A DNA stretch of 64,000 nt from Rhodobacter sp. (GTDB lineage: Bacteria > Pseudomonadota > Alphaproteobacteria > Rhodobacterales > Rhodobacteraceae), in the NCBI GenBank assembly GCA_020637595.1, contig JACKKE010000005.1, forward strand, positions 186,001 to 250,000, given 5' to 3'. The translations under genes and the position numbers were made by a program. Of the stretch, positions 1-8,282 are shown in pieces. The stretch's first letter is position 1; each line of letters starts with the position of its first letter. The notes beneath the pieces were generated by a model that made no database searches, was not told where the DNA came from, and saw only the letters and a list, made by a program, of their open reading frames with translations.

Positions 1-655
1 CGACGAGGTGTTCGACAACGGCACCTCGGGCGGCGGGATGTCGCTGGGGTTGCGGCCGGAACACGCGACCACGGTCGAGCTGGGCTTTGCCTGGCAGGGG
101 CGGGGTGTGGCCTCGGCCGGGGATGCGCTGGACCTCAAGGTCACAGCGTTCAACAACCAGTTCCGTGACCGGATCGAGCGGGCGGGGATCGCCGGACAGC
201 CGTCGTTCCAGAACATCGGCCGCGCCCGCATCCGCGGGATCGAGGTCGAGGCCTCGTATGACGCGGACCTCTGGTTCGGCCGGGCGGCGGCCAGCTGGAT
301 CGAGGGAATCGACCAGACCACCAACGCGCGGCTGAACTCGGTGCCCGCGCCGCAGGTGATGGTCGAACTTGGTCGGCACCTGCGCGATCGCACCCTCGAT
401 CTGGGGTGGCGCACCACCGCAGTGGGCAGCGCGACGCTGGCCTCGGGCGACCATTTCGCAGGCTATGTCCTGCACGACCTGTTCGTCAGCTGGCGGCCGC
501 AGACCGGCGTGCTGCGCGGGATCGAGATGCAGCTTGCCGTCAACAACGTGTTCGACCGGCAGTATTACAACATCCTCGACGGGGCCTATGCGACCTCGTT
601 GCCGCGGCGTGGGCGCGACCTGCGCCTGACGCTGGGCCGGACCGTCCAGTTCTGA
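1..655 (+). CDS. TonB-dependent outer-membrane receptor, C-terminal part
   Basis: The frame is already open at the left edge (first whole codon at base 2), so only about the last 217 residues are present. They look like the end of a TonB-dependent receptor barrel: short alternating polar and aromatic strands, a PEHATTVELG segment, the NNVFDRQYYN motif typical of the last strands of siderophore, haem or cobalamin receptors, and a terminal Phe, the usual BAM recognition signal. Such receptors import scarce ligands using TonB/ExbBD energy. The plug and TonB box lie outside the window, so the ligand cannot be inferred. A strong terminator follows immediately, so this is the last gene of its transcript. 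Confidence 0.85.
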   Translation, partial: DEVFDNGTSGGGMSLGLRPEHATTVELGFAWQGRGVASAGDALDLKVTAFNNQFRDRIERAGIAGQPSFQNIGRARIRGIEVEASYDADLWFGRAAASWIEGIDQTTNARLNSVPAPQVMVELGRHLRDRTLDLGWRTTAVGSATLASGDHFAGYVLHDLFVSWRPQTGVLRGIEMQLAVNNVFDRQYYNILDGAYATSLPRRGRDLRLTLGRTVQF

Positions 656-671
656 GCGGTCCGCGGGCGCG

Positions 672-704
672 AACGCCGCGGGGTCTGAGCCTGCGGCGTT
701 TTTT
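672..704 (+). terminator. Intrinsic terminator after the TonB-dependent receptor
   Basis: AACGCCGC and GCGGCGTT form a perfect GC-rich stem around a short loop, and the right arm runs straight into a T tract. It lies 17 bases after the receptor stop codon. Confidence 0.85.
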
Positions 705-762
705 CAACTGGAAATGCGGCGGCGCGGCGATATCTTGAAAGGCAGGTATCGAGGAGAGCGCC

Positions 763-1098
763 ATGTCCGACCAAGCAGCCGAAACCGAAAAACTGCCGCG
801 TCTGGTCCGCCTGTATATCCGTCAGGTTCTGATCGGGTTCGGCCTGTCGGGGGTTTTCGTGGGGCTTCTGCTGGGCCTCGACGTGGCGCATCTGCGCACG
901 CTGATGCTGGCAACGGATGGTGGGGCGATCGCCGCCTTCATGCTGTTTTTCTTCAACGGGCTGGTGTTTGCCGGCGTGCAGTTCGCGATGACCATCATGC
1001 GCATGGCCGAGCCCGAGGACAAAGGCCCGCGCGGCGGTCGGCGGGCGCCGGTGGCGACCGGGCAACTGGCGCGGGTGTCGGTGTCGGCCGGCAAGTAA
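763..1098 (+). CDS. Small membrane protein with two predicted transmembrane helices
   Basis: This 111-residue protein has a charged N-terminus, hydrophobic segments at about residues 22-40 and 54-79, and a Gly/Arg-rich cytosolic-looking tail. A GAGGAG ribosome binding site lies 7 bases before the ATG. I do not recognise a named family; similar small two-helix proteins are common and uncharacterised in Rhodobacterales. It stands alone between a terminator and a convergent gene, so context gives no function. Confidence 0.7.
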   Translation: MSDQAAETEKLPRLVRLYIRQVLIGFGLSGVFVGLLLGLDVAHLRTLMLATDGGAIAAFMLFFFNGLVFAGVQFAMTIMRMAEPEDKGPRGGRRAPVATGQLARVSVSAGK

Positions 1099-1324
1099 GG
1101 GCCGGCAGCGAAGGAAAGAGGTGGCGGGCCCGCAGCGACCGTTTCGGGCTGAATTTCCCGAGAGCCTGACTAGTCAGGTGGGCGCCAGATACCAAGGCCA
1201 GAACCTTGGCAGAGCCAGCCCCCTCGGAAATGCTTATCGGCCACTGGAAAAGTGCCGTCCACGCGAAGAGCAGAACCCGCCACCGCGCAATCTAGGCGCG
1301 GGGCGGGGGGCAATCAAGAGGGGC

Positions 1325-2068
1325 TCAGCGGCCTTCGACTTTCAGCCAGCCCGCGGGTTTGGCGACCCGCGCGACGATTTCCAGGACAATGGCCAGCCCC
1401 ATCAGCCAATGCCAGCCCGGGGCGATCGTGTCGGTCGCGCCGGGCAGTGTGTGCAGCCCCAGCTCGAGCAGATAGAGCACCACGAAACCACCCAGAGCCG
1501 AGACATGCTCGCGACGGATCACGGTGCGCAGCGAGAAGGGCATGTCGGGCCGACGCCAGTTGCGCAGCCGAGGCCAGAAGACGGGGGTTTGCGCCGACCA
1601 CTCACGATAGGGTTCGCCGAATTTCTCGAGCAGGAACGATTCCTCGGCGGCGATGATGCGTTCGTAATAGAGGGTCAGCGTCAGACCCAGCACCGCGACG
1701 ACCCACAGATGCTGGGTGTAAAGCGCAAGTGCCACATACATCAGGCAGTTGCCCAGATAGAGCGGGTTGCGCGTTGTCGAATAGAGCCCGGTCGTGTTCA
1801 GCCGTTCGGCGATCTGGCCCTTGTCGGTGTTGCGCCCGGAAGTGCCGTGCGGCACGAAGCCTACGGTCAGCACGCGGATCGCCTCGCCCAGGACCAGCAG
1901 CAGTAGCGCCAGAACCTCGGTGATTTCGCCCACGGCGTCGCCCCAGCGGACTTCGAGGGCCTCGCCTTCGGACACGGCCCAGATGAACAGCGGCAAGAAC
2001 GCGAACAGCAGATAACTTCGCCACCTGAACAGCACATGTCCGGCGGTAACCATGCGGTCGGTCAACAT
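1325..2068 (-). CDS. Isoprenylcysteine carboxyl methyltransferase (ICMT/PEMT-like) family protein
   Basis: A 247-residue membrane protein with about five to six hydrophobic segments. The motif STTRNPLYLGN at residues 97-107 and the downstream ER...EE.FL..FGEPYREW pattern (about 136-157) are the signature of the ICMT/phospholipid methyltransferase superfamily, which binds S-adenosylmethionine at the membrane face. Bacterial members methylate lipids, including lipid A phosphate (LmtA), or other small membrane substrates; the substrate here cannot be told. The start is supported by AGGAGAGGG about 8 bases upstream. It is transcribed divergently from the MmcB-like gene. The 226 bases on its 3' side hold nothing recognisable. 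Confidence 0.75.
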   Translation of the reverse strand: MLTDRMVTAGHVLFRWRSYLLFAFLPLFIWAVSEGEALEVRWGDAVGEITEVLALLLLVLGEAIRVLTVGFVPHGTSGRNTDKGQIAERLNTTGLYSTTRNPLYLGNCLMYVALALYTQHLWVVAVLGLTLTLYYERIIAAEESFLLEKFGEPYREWSAQTPVFWPRLRNWRRPDMPFSLRTVIRREHVSALGGFVVLYLLELGLHTLPGATDTIAPGWHWLMGLAIVLEIVARVAKPAGWLKVEGR

Positions 2069-2218
2069 CTTAGATCCCTCTCCTAGCTCTCGCGAAAGAG
2101 CTTGCAGGACCGAAATGTCAGGTCAACGACACTGCGGGTCCAGATGGGTGGGGATTGGCAAAACTCCACCTGCAGTTTGAGGCCTCGACAGGGTCTGCCG
2201 GGTCGCTATTGTGCATCC

Positions 2219-2653
2219 ATGCCCAGTGACCTGCTGCTTCCCGGCCAGCGCCTGGCGCGCGGTGTTTGTCGTTTGCTGCGCAGCCACGATTTCGCGACCC
2301 TCGACGAGGTAGCGCCCCGTCCCGGATTGCGCGTCGATGTGATGGGGCTGGGGCCCCGGGGCGAGGTCTGGATCATCGAGTGCAAATCCTCGCGCGGGGA
2401 TTTCCAGTCGGACCGCAAATGGCAGGGATATCTGGAGTGGTGCGACCGCTATTTCTGGGCGGTGCCACAGGATTTCCCGGCCGAGATCCTGCCGGAGGGG
2501 GCCGGGCTGATCATTGCCGATGACTGGTTCGGGGAGATCGTGACAATGGCCCCGGCGCATCCGCTGGCCGCGGCCCGGCGCAAGGCCCTGACCTTGCGCT
2601 TTGCCCGGATGGCGGCGCTGCGGCATCACGCGATGCGCGATCCGCGGTCCTGA
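2219..2653 (+). CDS. mmcB: MmcB-family DNA repair protein
   Basis: A 144-residue protein with a compact PD-(D/E)XK nuclease-like core: Asp40 in RVDVMG, then Glu54-x-Lys56 in IIECKSS, followed by DFxSDxKWxGYxxWCDxxFWAVP, the hallmark of the MmcB (former DUF) family. MmcB is known in Caulobacter as a LexA-regulated repair protein, probably acting with ImuB-type mutasomes. I chose the internal ATG because family similarity starts there; the 39 upstream codons in frame look non-coding. No clear SOS box was seen upstream. A bidirectional terminator separates it from the convergent cytochrome gene. Confidence 0.78.
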   Translation: MPSDLLLPGQRLARGVCRLLRSHDFATLDEVAPRPGLRVDVMGLGPRGEVWIIECKSSRGDFQSDRKWQGYLEWCDRYFWAVPQDFPAEILPEGAGLIIADDWFGEIVTMAPAHPLAAARRKALTLRFARMAALRHHAMRDPRS

Positions 2654-2676
2654 GCGGGCGCCCCGTCACGGATGCG

Positions 2677-2708
2677 AAAACGCCCCGTCCGGCGGGGGAC
2701 GGGGCGTT
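2677..2708. terminator. Bidirectional terminator between mmcB and the cytochrome c gene
   Basis: AACGCCCCGTCC pairs with GGACGGGGCGTT. An A run on its left gives a T run for transcripts from the minus strand, so it is best as terminator of the cytochrome gene. It also sits just after mmcB. Confidence 0.8.
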
Positions 2709-2731
2709 CAGGGCAAGCCGGTGTGCCGCGC

Positions 2732-3154
2732 TTATTGCGAGACGCTTTGCAGATAGGCCCACAAGTTGTCGGCGCCCGAGCGCAGGCGGAAATTCATCGC
2801 CGACCGCAGGCTGTTGTCGTTCAGGTGCGCACGCAGAAAGGCCGTCGGATCGGCGGTGTATTCGACGAACAGATCCTCGGTCCAGGTGGCGCCGGTGGCG
2901 GCGAGGGCGTGCAGGCCGTCCGAGTAGTTGAAGCCTTCGACCGACGCGACGGCACGGCCGGGCAGGCCGTAGAGGTTCGGGCCGGTGCGCCCGCCGCGCT
3001 GGATCACCGTGCCGTCATCGGCCGTGATGCTGTGGCAGCTGCGGCATTGGCGGAACCCTTCTTCGCCTTCGTGGGCGTCACCGGCAAAAGCGGCGGTGGC
3101 CGACAGGCCCAGCGACAGGGCGGCGACAGCGGAAAGGGCGGCGGTCTTGATCAT
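2732..3154 (-). CDS. Periplasmic class I c-type cytochrome
   Basis: A 140-residue monohaem cytochrome c. Residues 1-24 form a Sec signal peptide ending in AFA. CRSCH at residues 37-41 is the haem attachment site with His41 as proximal ligand, and Met120 in SAMNFRL is the likely sixth ligand. The GPNLYGLPGR segment is typical of cytochrome c2/c551-like electron carriers of alphaproteobacteria. GGAGG precedes the chosen ATG; the longer frame begins in non-conserved sequence. It probably shuttles electrons in the periplasm to an oxidase, peroxidase or denitrification enzyme; the partner is unknown because no redox gene is adjacent. Confidence 0.82.
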   Translation of the reverse strand: MIKTAALSAVAALSLGLSATAAFAGDAHEGEEGFRQCRSCHSITADDGTVIQRGGRTGPNLYGLPGRAVASVEGFNYSDGLHALAATGATWTEDLFVEYTADPTAFLRAHLNDNSLRSAMNFRLRSGADNLWAYLQSVSQ

Positions 3155-3317
3155 CTCGGAATTGCCTCCGGCTTGGCGGGACATCCGTGCCCCGCAGTGG
3201 TTCACACCTGTCTCTATATGGTGAAACCGGCCCCCGGGTCCAGTGAGTGCGCGATTTGTCGCGCCCGGAATGCGGATTTCGGCCGACGGATCAAGCCGAT
3301 GTGACCGTGAAACCGGG

Positions 3318-4151
3318 TTACGGCTTCAACCGGTAACCCCGGCGCAGCCAGACCCAGGCCAGCAGCGCCAGCGCGAGGGTCGTCCCCCCGGTGACCGCAA
3401 GGCCCAGCCAGGGGTTGCTGTCGGAACGTCCCAGATAGGCATAGCGCGCGCCGTCGATCAGATAGAACACCGGGTTCAGGTGGCTTGCGGTCTGCATCGC
3501 CGCCGGCATCGCCTCGATCGAATAGAAGGTGCCGGACAGGAACGACAACGGCGTGACGACGAAATTGGTGACCGCGGCGATCTGGTCGAACTTGTTTGCC
3601 AGGATCCCGGCGGCGATCCCCAGCGCCCCCATCAGGCACGAGCCGACCACGAGGATCAGCAAGAGCCACAGCGGGTTGGCTGGCCACAGACCCAGCGCAA
3701 GCCCGGTGGCCAGGACAATCGCCACCGCAACCAGCAGACCGCGCGCCGCACCGCCCGCCAGATAGCCGATCACCAGCTCGAACGGGGCCAGCGGCGGCAT
3801 CAGCGTGTCGACGATGTTGCCCATCACCTTAGCGCCGACGATCGACGAGGCGGTGTTGGCAAAGGCGTTCTGGATCACCGACATCATCAGGATGCCGGGC
3901 GCGAGGAAGGCGATGAAGGGAACCCCCATCACCGGCCCGCGGCTGCCGCCGATCGCCAGCGAGAAGATCCCCAGGAACAGCGCCGCAGTGACCAGCGGCG
4001 CGGCGACGGTCTGCTGCCAGACGGCCATGAAGCGGCGGGTCTCGCGCGCGGCCAGGGTCCAGGTGCCCAGCCAGTTCATCCGGCCGAACCGGCGGGCTCC
4101 CATCGCCTGCGGGCTGGTGGCGCCGAAGGGGTGAGGGGCGGTCTGCGGCAT
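3318..4151 (-). CDS. ABC-2 type transporter permease
   Basis: A 277-residue integral membrane protein with about six hydrophobic segments. The region FLAPGILMMSVIQNAFANT and the later FLSGTFYSIEAMP are characteristic of ABC-2 permeases of the YadH/NodJ group, which export lipids, polysaccharides or drugs. The cognate ATPase is not beside it: the neighbours are a cytochrome gene and the divergent gcrA. It must either pair with an ATPase encoded elsewhere or have been separated from it. The substrate is unknown. Confidence 0.8.
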   Translation of the reverse strand: MPQTAPHPFGATSPQAMGARRFGRMNWLGTWTLAARETRRFMAVWQQTVAAPLVTAALFLGIFSLAIGGSRGPVMGVPFIAFLAPGILMMSVIQNAFANTASSIVGAKVMGNIVDTLMPPLAPFELVIGYLAGGAARGLLVAVAIVLATGLALGLWPANPLWLLLILVVGSCLMGALGIAAGILANKFDQIAAVTNFVVTPLSFLSGTFYSIEAMPAAMQTASHLNPVFYLIDGARYAYLGRSDSNPWLGLAVTGGTTLALALLAWVWLRRGYRLKP

Positions 4152-4278
4152 CGGGTTCTCCTGTTGCGGGGCATTGCCAAGCGTGCGGGCTGCTTGTATC
4201 TCACCCCGTCCCCGATAGAATAGGGGAAAACGACGTCAGGGTCCGCTGGCCGGACCCGTATCACGCGGAGCACCAAGC

Positions 4279-4920
4279 ATGTCCTGGACCGACGAGCGGG
4301 TCGAATTGCTCAAGCAGATGTGGGCCGATGGGAAGTCGGCCTCGCAGATTGCCAAGGAACTGGGGTCGGTGACCCGCAATGCGGTGATCGGCAAGGTCCA
4401 TCGCCTGGGCCTGTCGAGCCGCGGTGGCGATGCCACGGCGGCCCCCGGCGCCGAGCCGGCCAAGCCGGTGGCCGCCCCGGCGCCCGAACCCACCACCGCG
4501 CCCGAGCCTGCGGCCCCGGCTGCCGCCGCCCCCGCGCCGGAACCCGCCGCCGAGACACCGCAGCCCGCGCCGGCCGCGAGTGCCGAACCCGCGCGCCCGG
4601 CGGCGCCGGCCGCACCGAATGTCACGGTGATCCCGGGCCGCCGCCCGGTGGTGCCGGCCGGCCAGCCGCTGCCGCCGCAGCCCTCGGCCAACGAAATCTC
4701 GCCCGAGGCGCTGGCCAATGTGCGCGAGGTCGAGAAGGGCGCGAAAAAACTGACGCTGATGGAGCTGACCGAGCGGACCTGCAAATGGCCGATCGGGGAT
4801 CCGGCGACCGACGAGTTCTGGTTCTGCGGCCTGCCCTCGGTGGCTGGCAAGCCCTATTGCGAGGCGCATGTCTCGGTCGCGTTCCAACCGATGCAGGCGC
4901 GCCGCGACCGTCGCCGCTGA
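4279..4920 (+). CDS. gcrA: Cell cycle regulator GcrA
   Basis: A 213-residue protein starting MSWTDERVELLKQMWADGKS, the DNA-binding N-terminus of GcrA. In Caulobacter GcrA binds sigma-70 RNA polymerase and activates genes whose promoters carry CcrM-methylated GANTC sites. Residues about 50-135 are a low-complexity Ala/Pro/Glu linker, longer than in Caulobacter. The C-terminal sigma-interacting region keeps Cys168, Cys183, Cys194 and His197 (CKWP, FCG, YCEAH). It is transcribed divergently from the ABC-2 permease and is followed by a terminator and an intergenic repeat. Confidence 0.93.
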   Translation: MSWTDERVELLKQMWADGKSASQIAKELGSVTRNAVIGKVHRLGLSSRGGDATAAPGAEPAKPVAAPAPEPTTAPEPAAPAAAAPAPEPAAETPQPAPAASAEPARPAAPAAPNVTVIPGRRPVVPAGQPLPPQPSANEISPEALANVREVEKGAKKLTLMELTERTCKWPIGDPATDEFWFCGLPSVAGKPYCEAHVSVAFQPMQARRDRRR

Positions 4921-4953
4921 AGGGACCCCGCCGGGCCCGATGGCACCGCTGCA

Positions 4954-4976
4954 GGGGGGCTTTGCCCCCCCTCTTT
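4954..4976 (+). terminator. Terminator after gcrA
   Basis: GGGGGGC and GCCCCCC pair around TTT, followed by CTCTTT. It lies about 34 bases past the gcrA stop. Confidence 0.65.
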
Positions 4977-5018
4977 GCTGCGCAAATTCACCCCCCAGGA
5001 TATTTGCGACGCAAAGAT
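4973..5018. repeat. Intergenic inverted repeat of the Rhodobacterales CCCCC-GGATATTTG type
   Basis: CTTTGCTGCGCAAAT and ATTTGCGACGCAAAG form a near-perfect inverted repeat around TCACCCCCCAGG. The core CCCCCCAGGATATTTGCG resembles a short sequence I remember seeing between many genes of Rhodobacteraceae genomes. It follows the gcrA terminator and precedes the convergent hydrolase gene. Confidence 0.5.
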
Positions 5019-5031
5019 GGGGGCGCCGTGG

Positions 5032-6654
5032 TCAGTGGCTGTCCTGCCAGTCGTCGATCGCGCGGCGCACCTGGCGGATCAGCACCGAGCGGGCCTTTTC
5101 GTCGGCGGCGGTGCTGAGCGCGTCGTTGAGGTCGAGGAACAGTTTCGAGACATCGTTGTGCCAGTCGAGCCGGGCCACCGACTCCGGGCGCAGGCGCGGT
5201 TCGGGGGTGTCGCAGCATTCGCGCGGGCCGGCGGGCGTCAGGTCGATGCTTTCATCGAGCACCGGGCGCAGCACCGGCACCTGGCCGAGGCGCGGTTGCA
5301 TGCGGGCGGCGAGGGCCTCCATCGCCGGTTCCTCGCCGTGGGTGAGGAACAGCCCGCGGCGGATCGGGCCGCGGGCGGCGATCCAGGCTTCGAGTTCGGG
5401 GCCGTCGGCGTGGCCCGAATAGAGGTCGATCTGGCGGATCCGGGCGCGGACGTCGAAACTTTCGCCCTGGATGCGCACCGATTTCGCGCCCTCGAGCAGG
5501 ATGCGGCCGAGCGTGCCGTTGGCCTGGTAGCCGACGATCAGAACCGTTGCGGCCTCGGACCAGATCCAGCGTTTCAGCCGGTGGCGGATCCGGCCGGCCT
5601 CGCACATGCCCGAGGCGGCGAGGACGATATGAAAGCCCTTGATATGGTCGAGCGCCTTGCTCTCGTCCACCGAATGGGTGAAGTGCAGCTGTTCGGCGTG
5701 CAGCCCCTTGCGGAACTCGCGGCCGTTTTGCAGCGTGCGCGCGTGCTTGTAGAACACCTCGGTCGCGCGGGCGGCCAGCGGGCTGTCGACATAGATCGGG
5801 ATCGGCGGCAGATCACCGGTTTCCATCAGGAGCGTGAGGTCCGAGATCAGCTCTTGCGCGCGTTCGACGGCAAAGGAGGGGATCACCAGCGCGCCATCGG
5901 GGCGGATCGCGGCGCGGACCTCGTCGCGCAGGATCTCGCGGCGCTTTTCATCCGAGGCGGTGGGGCGGTCGGTGCCGCCATAGGTGCTTTCGCAGATCAC
6001 ATAGTCCAGCCCCGACGGCCCCTCGGGGTCGGGGTGGAGCAGCTTGAAGGCCGGGCCGATGTCGCCCGAGAACAGCAGCCGCAGCGGGTCGCGGTTGCCG
6101 GGGATCATCACCTCGAGTTCGACCGAGGCCGAGCCGAGCATGTGGCCGGCGTTCCACAGCCGCGCCTGGACGCCCGGCAGCACGGTGAACCAGTCACCAT
6201 AGTCATGGCCCTGCATCCGGGTCATCGTCGCTTCGACATCGCCATCGTCGTAGATCGGGGTGATTTCCTCGCCGTGCCAGCGCGCGCGGCGGCGGTTCAG
6301 CTGCTGGACCTCGATCAGCTGGATATGCGCGCTGTCGGGCAGCATGACGCCGGCCAGGTCGACGGTCGGCCGGGTGGCGTGGATCGTGCCAGGAAACCCG
6401 TCGTGCACGAGTTTCGGCAGCAACCCGGAGTGGTCGATATGGGCGTGGGTCAGAACCACTGCGTCGATGTCCTTGGCATCGAACGGGAAGGGGCGATAGT
6501 TCAGCTCTTTCTCGGTTTTCGAGCCCTGGAACATGCCGCAGTCGATCAGCAGCGTGCCGCTGGCGGTTTCCAGCTTGTGGCATGAGCCGGTGACGGCGCG
6601 GGCGGCGCCGTGGAAGGTGATGCGGGGGAAACCGTTGAGCGGGGTCTTGGTCAT
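5032..6654 (-). CDS. MBL-fold beta-CASP RNA-processing hydrolase
   Basis: A 540-residue metallo-beta-lactamase protein of the beta-CASP group (YSH1/CPSF73-like bacterial exonucleases). The zinc motif HAHIDHSG is at residues 70-77. Downstream are the beta-CASP features AASGMCEAGRIRHRLK, GYQANGTLGR and the C-terminal motif YSGHAD. Members cleave or trim RNA, and more rarely DNA, in the cytoplasm using two zinc ions. I took the ATG beginning MTKTPLNG; a GTG six codons upstream is possible but has no better binding site. Convergent with gcrA, downstream of gpt but separated from it by a terminator. Confidence 0.88.
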   Translation of the reverse strand: MTKTPLNGFPRITFHGAARAVTGSCHKLETASGTLLIDCGMFQGSKTEKELNYRPFPFDAKDIDAVVLTHAHIDHSGLLPKLVHDGFPGTIHATRPTVDLAGVMLPDSAHIQLIEVQQLNRRRARWHGEEITPIYDDGDVEATMTRMQGHDYGDWFTVLPGVQARLWNAGHMLGSASVELEVMIPGNRDPLRLLFSGDIGPAFKLLHPDPEGPSGLDYVICESTYGGTDRPTASDEKRREILRDEVRAAIRPDGALVIPSFAVERAQELISDLTLLMETGDLPPIPIYVDSPLAARATEVFYKHARTLQNGREFRKGLHAEQLHFTHSVDESKALDHIKGFHIVLAASGMCEAGRIRHRLKRWIWSEAATVLIVGYQANGTLGRILLEGAKSVRIQGESFDVRARIRQIDLYSGHADGPELEAWIAARGPIRRGLFLTHGEEPAMEALAARMQPRLGQVPVLRPVLDESIDLTPAGPRECCDTPEPRLRPESVARLDWHNDVSKLFLDLNDALSTAADEKARSVLIRQVRRAIDDWQDSH

Positions 6655-6761
6655 TGCCGGGCCTTGGTCCACGTTTGTCCCGCCAGTGTCGCGCCGCCGA
6701 TCCCAGGATGCAAGTCAATTGGCCGGCAAGGGTTTTCTGCCGCTCTTGGGGTGTCCGAAAC

Positions 6762-6789
6762 GAAAAACGCCCCCGGGTCGGGGGCGTTC
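6762..6789 (-). terminator. Terminator after gpt
   Basis: Read on the minus strand, AACGCCCCC pairs with GGGGGCGTT around a short loop and is followed by TTTTT. It ends the fabI-gpt transcript. Confidence 0.85.
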
Positions 6790-6807
6790 GGTCGTGCCGG
6801 GATGGTG

Positions 6808-7326
6808 TCAGTCGCGGCCGCGGAACGGTTCGACGTATTGCAGCGCCATGTCCCAGGGGAAGAAGATCCAGGTGTCCTGGCTGACCCCGGTGACAAAGGT
6901 ATCGGCCTGTTTCTCGCCCTCGGGCTTGGCATAGACGCAGGCGAAATGGGCCTTGGGATAGAGCGAGCGCACCAGTTCCAGGGTCTTGCCGCTGTCCACC
7001 AGGTCGTCGACGATCAGGATGCCGGTGCCGTCGCCCATCATCTCGGCGTTGGGCGATTTGATGACCTGGGCCTCGCGGCGCTGGTCGGCCTTGCCGCCGC
7101 CCGAGTGGTAGGATTTCACGCTGATCGTATCGACGATGCGGATGTCGAGTTCGCGGGCGACGATCATCGCCGGGGCCATGCCGCCCCGGGTGATCGCCAC
7201 CACCGCGCGCCAGGTGCCGTCGTCGGGGCCGCGGCCCTGCAGCCGCCAGGCAAGCGCCCGGGCGTCGCGGTGGAGCTGGTCCCAGCTGACGTGAAAGCCG
7301 CGTTCATGGGGCAGGCGATCGGTCAT
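6808..7326 (-). CDS. gpt: Xanthine (xanthine-guanine) phosphoribosyltransferase
   Basis: A 172-residue type I phosphoribosyltransferase. The PRPP loop GILIVDDLVDSGKT is intact and AITRGGMAPAMIVARELDI supplies the second binding loop. Gpt converts xanthine, guanine or hypoxanthine plus PRPP to the nucleotide for purine salvage. It is about 20 residues longer than E. coli Gpt, mostly at the N-terminus and in an insertion containing KADQRREAQVIK, as usual in Rhodobacterales. Five bases separate it from fabI upstream, so the two are probably cotranscribed. Confidence 0.9.
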   Translation of the reverse strand: MTDRLPHERGFHVSWDQLHRDARALAWRLQGRGPDDGTWRAVVAITRGGMAPAMIVARELDIRIVDTISVKSYHSGGGKADQRREAQVIKSPNAEMMGDGTGILIVDDLVDSGKTLELVRSLYPKAHFACVYAKPEGEKQADTFVTGVSQDTWIFFPWDMALQYVEPFRGRD

Positions 7327-7331
7327 CGGGG

Positions 7332-8153
7332 TTACTCCTTGCGCCCGGTGACGACGTCGATGTCGGGGGCGTCCACCGCCTTCATGCCGACGACATGATA
7401 GCCGGCATCGACGTGCAGCGTCTCGCCCGTGGTGCCCGAGCCCAGATCGCTGAGCAGATAGAGCGCCGACTTGCCGACCTCTTCCTGCGTCACGTTGCGC
7501 CGCAGCGGCGAATTCAGCTCGTTCCACTTCATGATATAGCGGAAATCGCCGATCCCCGAGGCCGCCAGCGTCTTGATCGGCCCGGCCGAGATCGCGTTGC
7601 AGCGGATGCCGTCCTTGCCGAGATCCTCGGCGATGTATTTCACCGATGCTTCCAGCGCGGCCTTGGCGACGCCCATCACGTTATAGTGCGGCATCACCTG
7701 TTCGGCGCCGTAATAGGTCAGCGTCAACAGCGAGCCGCCGTTCGGCATCATCGCCGCCGCGCGCTTGGCGACGGCGGTGAAGGAATAGACCGAGATGTCC
7801 ATCGTCATCAGGAAGTTCGCGTGCGAGGTGTCGACGTAGCGGCCGCGCAGCTCGTTCTTGTCGGAAAAGCCGATTGCGTGCACCAGGAAGTCGATGCTGC
7901 CCCATTCGGCCTTGAGCGCCTCGAACAGGCCATCGACCGAGGCCATATCGGCCACGTCGCATTCAAAGAGCCGCGGCGTGCCGAGCTGTTCGGCCAGCGG
8001 AACGACGCGCTTTTTCAGCGCCTCGCCCTGATAGCTGAAGGCCAGTTCCGCGCCGTGTTGGGCGAGGGCCTGGGCGATGCCCCAGGCGATGGATTTGTCG
8101 TTGGCAAGGCCCATGATGAGGCCCCGCTTGCCCTCCATTAGTCCTGCAGGCAT
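7332..8153 (-). CDS. fabI: Enoyl-[acyl-carrier-protein] reductase FabI (NADH)
   Basis: A 273-residue divergent SDR that reduces trans-2-enoyl-ACP in the last step of each fatty-acid elongation cycle. The FabI-type nucleotide-binding start GLANDKSIAWGIA is at residues 15-27, the AIGFSDKNELRG segment near 93-104, and the catalytic Y-x6-K pair is Tyr157 and Lys164 (HYNVMGVAKAAL). The start chosen has GGAG seven bases upstream; in-frame sequence further upstream is non-coding and overlaps the divergent pdxH promoter. Cotranscribed with gpt. Confidence 0.94.
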   Translation of the reverse strand: MPAGLMEGKRGLIMGLANDKSIAWGIAQALAQHGAELAFSYQGEALKKRVVPLAEQLGTPRLFECDVADMASVDGLFEALKAEWGSIDFLVHAIGFSDKNELRGRYVDTSHANFLMTMDISVYSFTAVAKRAAAMMPNGGSLLTLTYYGAEQVMPHYNVMGVAKAALEASVKYIAEDLGKDGIRCNAISAGPIKTLAASGIGDFRYIMKWNELNSPLRRNVTQEEVGKSALYLLSDLGSGTTGETLHVDAGYHVVGMKAVDAPDIDVVTGRKE

Positions 8154-8282
8154 GGCGGTCTCCGGCTTAATAACGCTGCGGCAAGCTTTAGGCAAAAGGT
8201 TTGCCTCTATCAAGGGCGCGCGCTCTTGCGCAGGGCGGGGGTTTCGGGCGAGGCTGCGCGCGCCGCAACCGAGGGGGCCAAG

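Noticed and set aside
3318..4151. Frameshifted or missing ATPase for the ABC-2 permease
   Set aside because: No Walker motifs were found in any frame in the surrounding 3 kb; the ATPase is simply not here.
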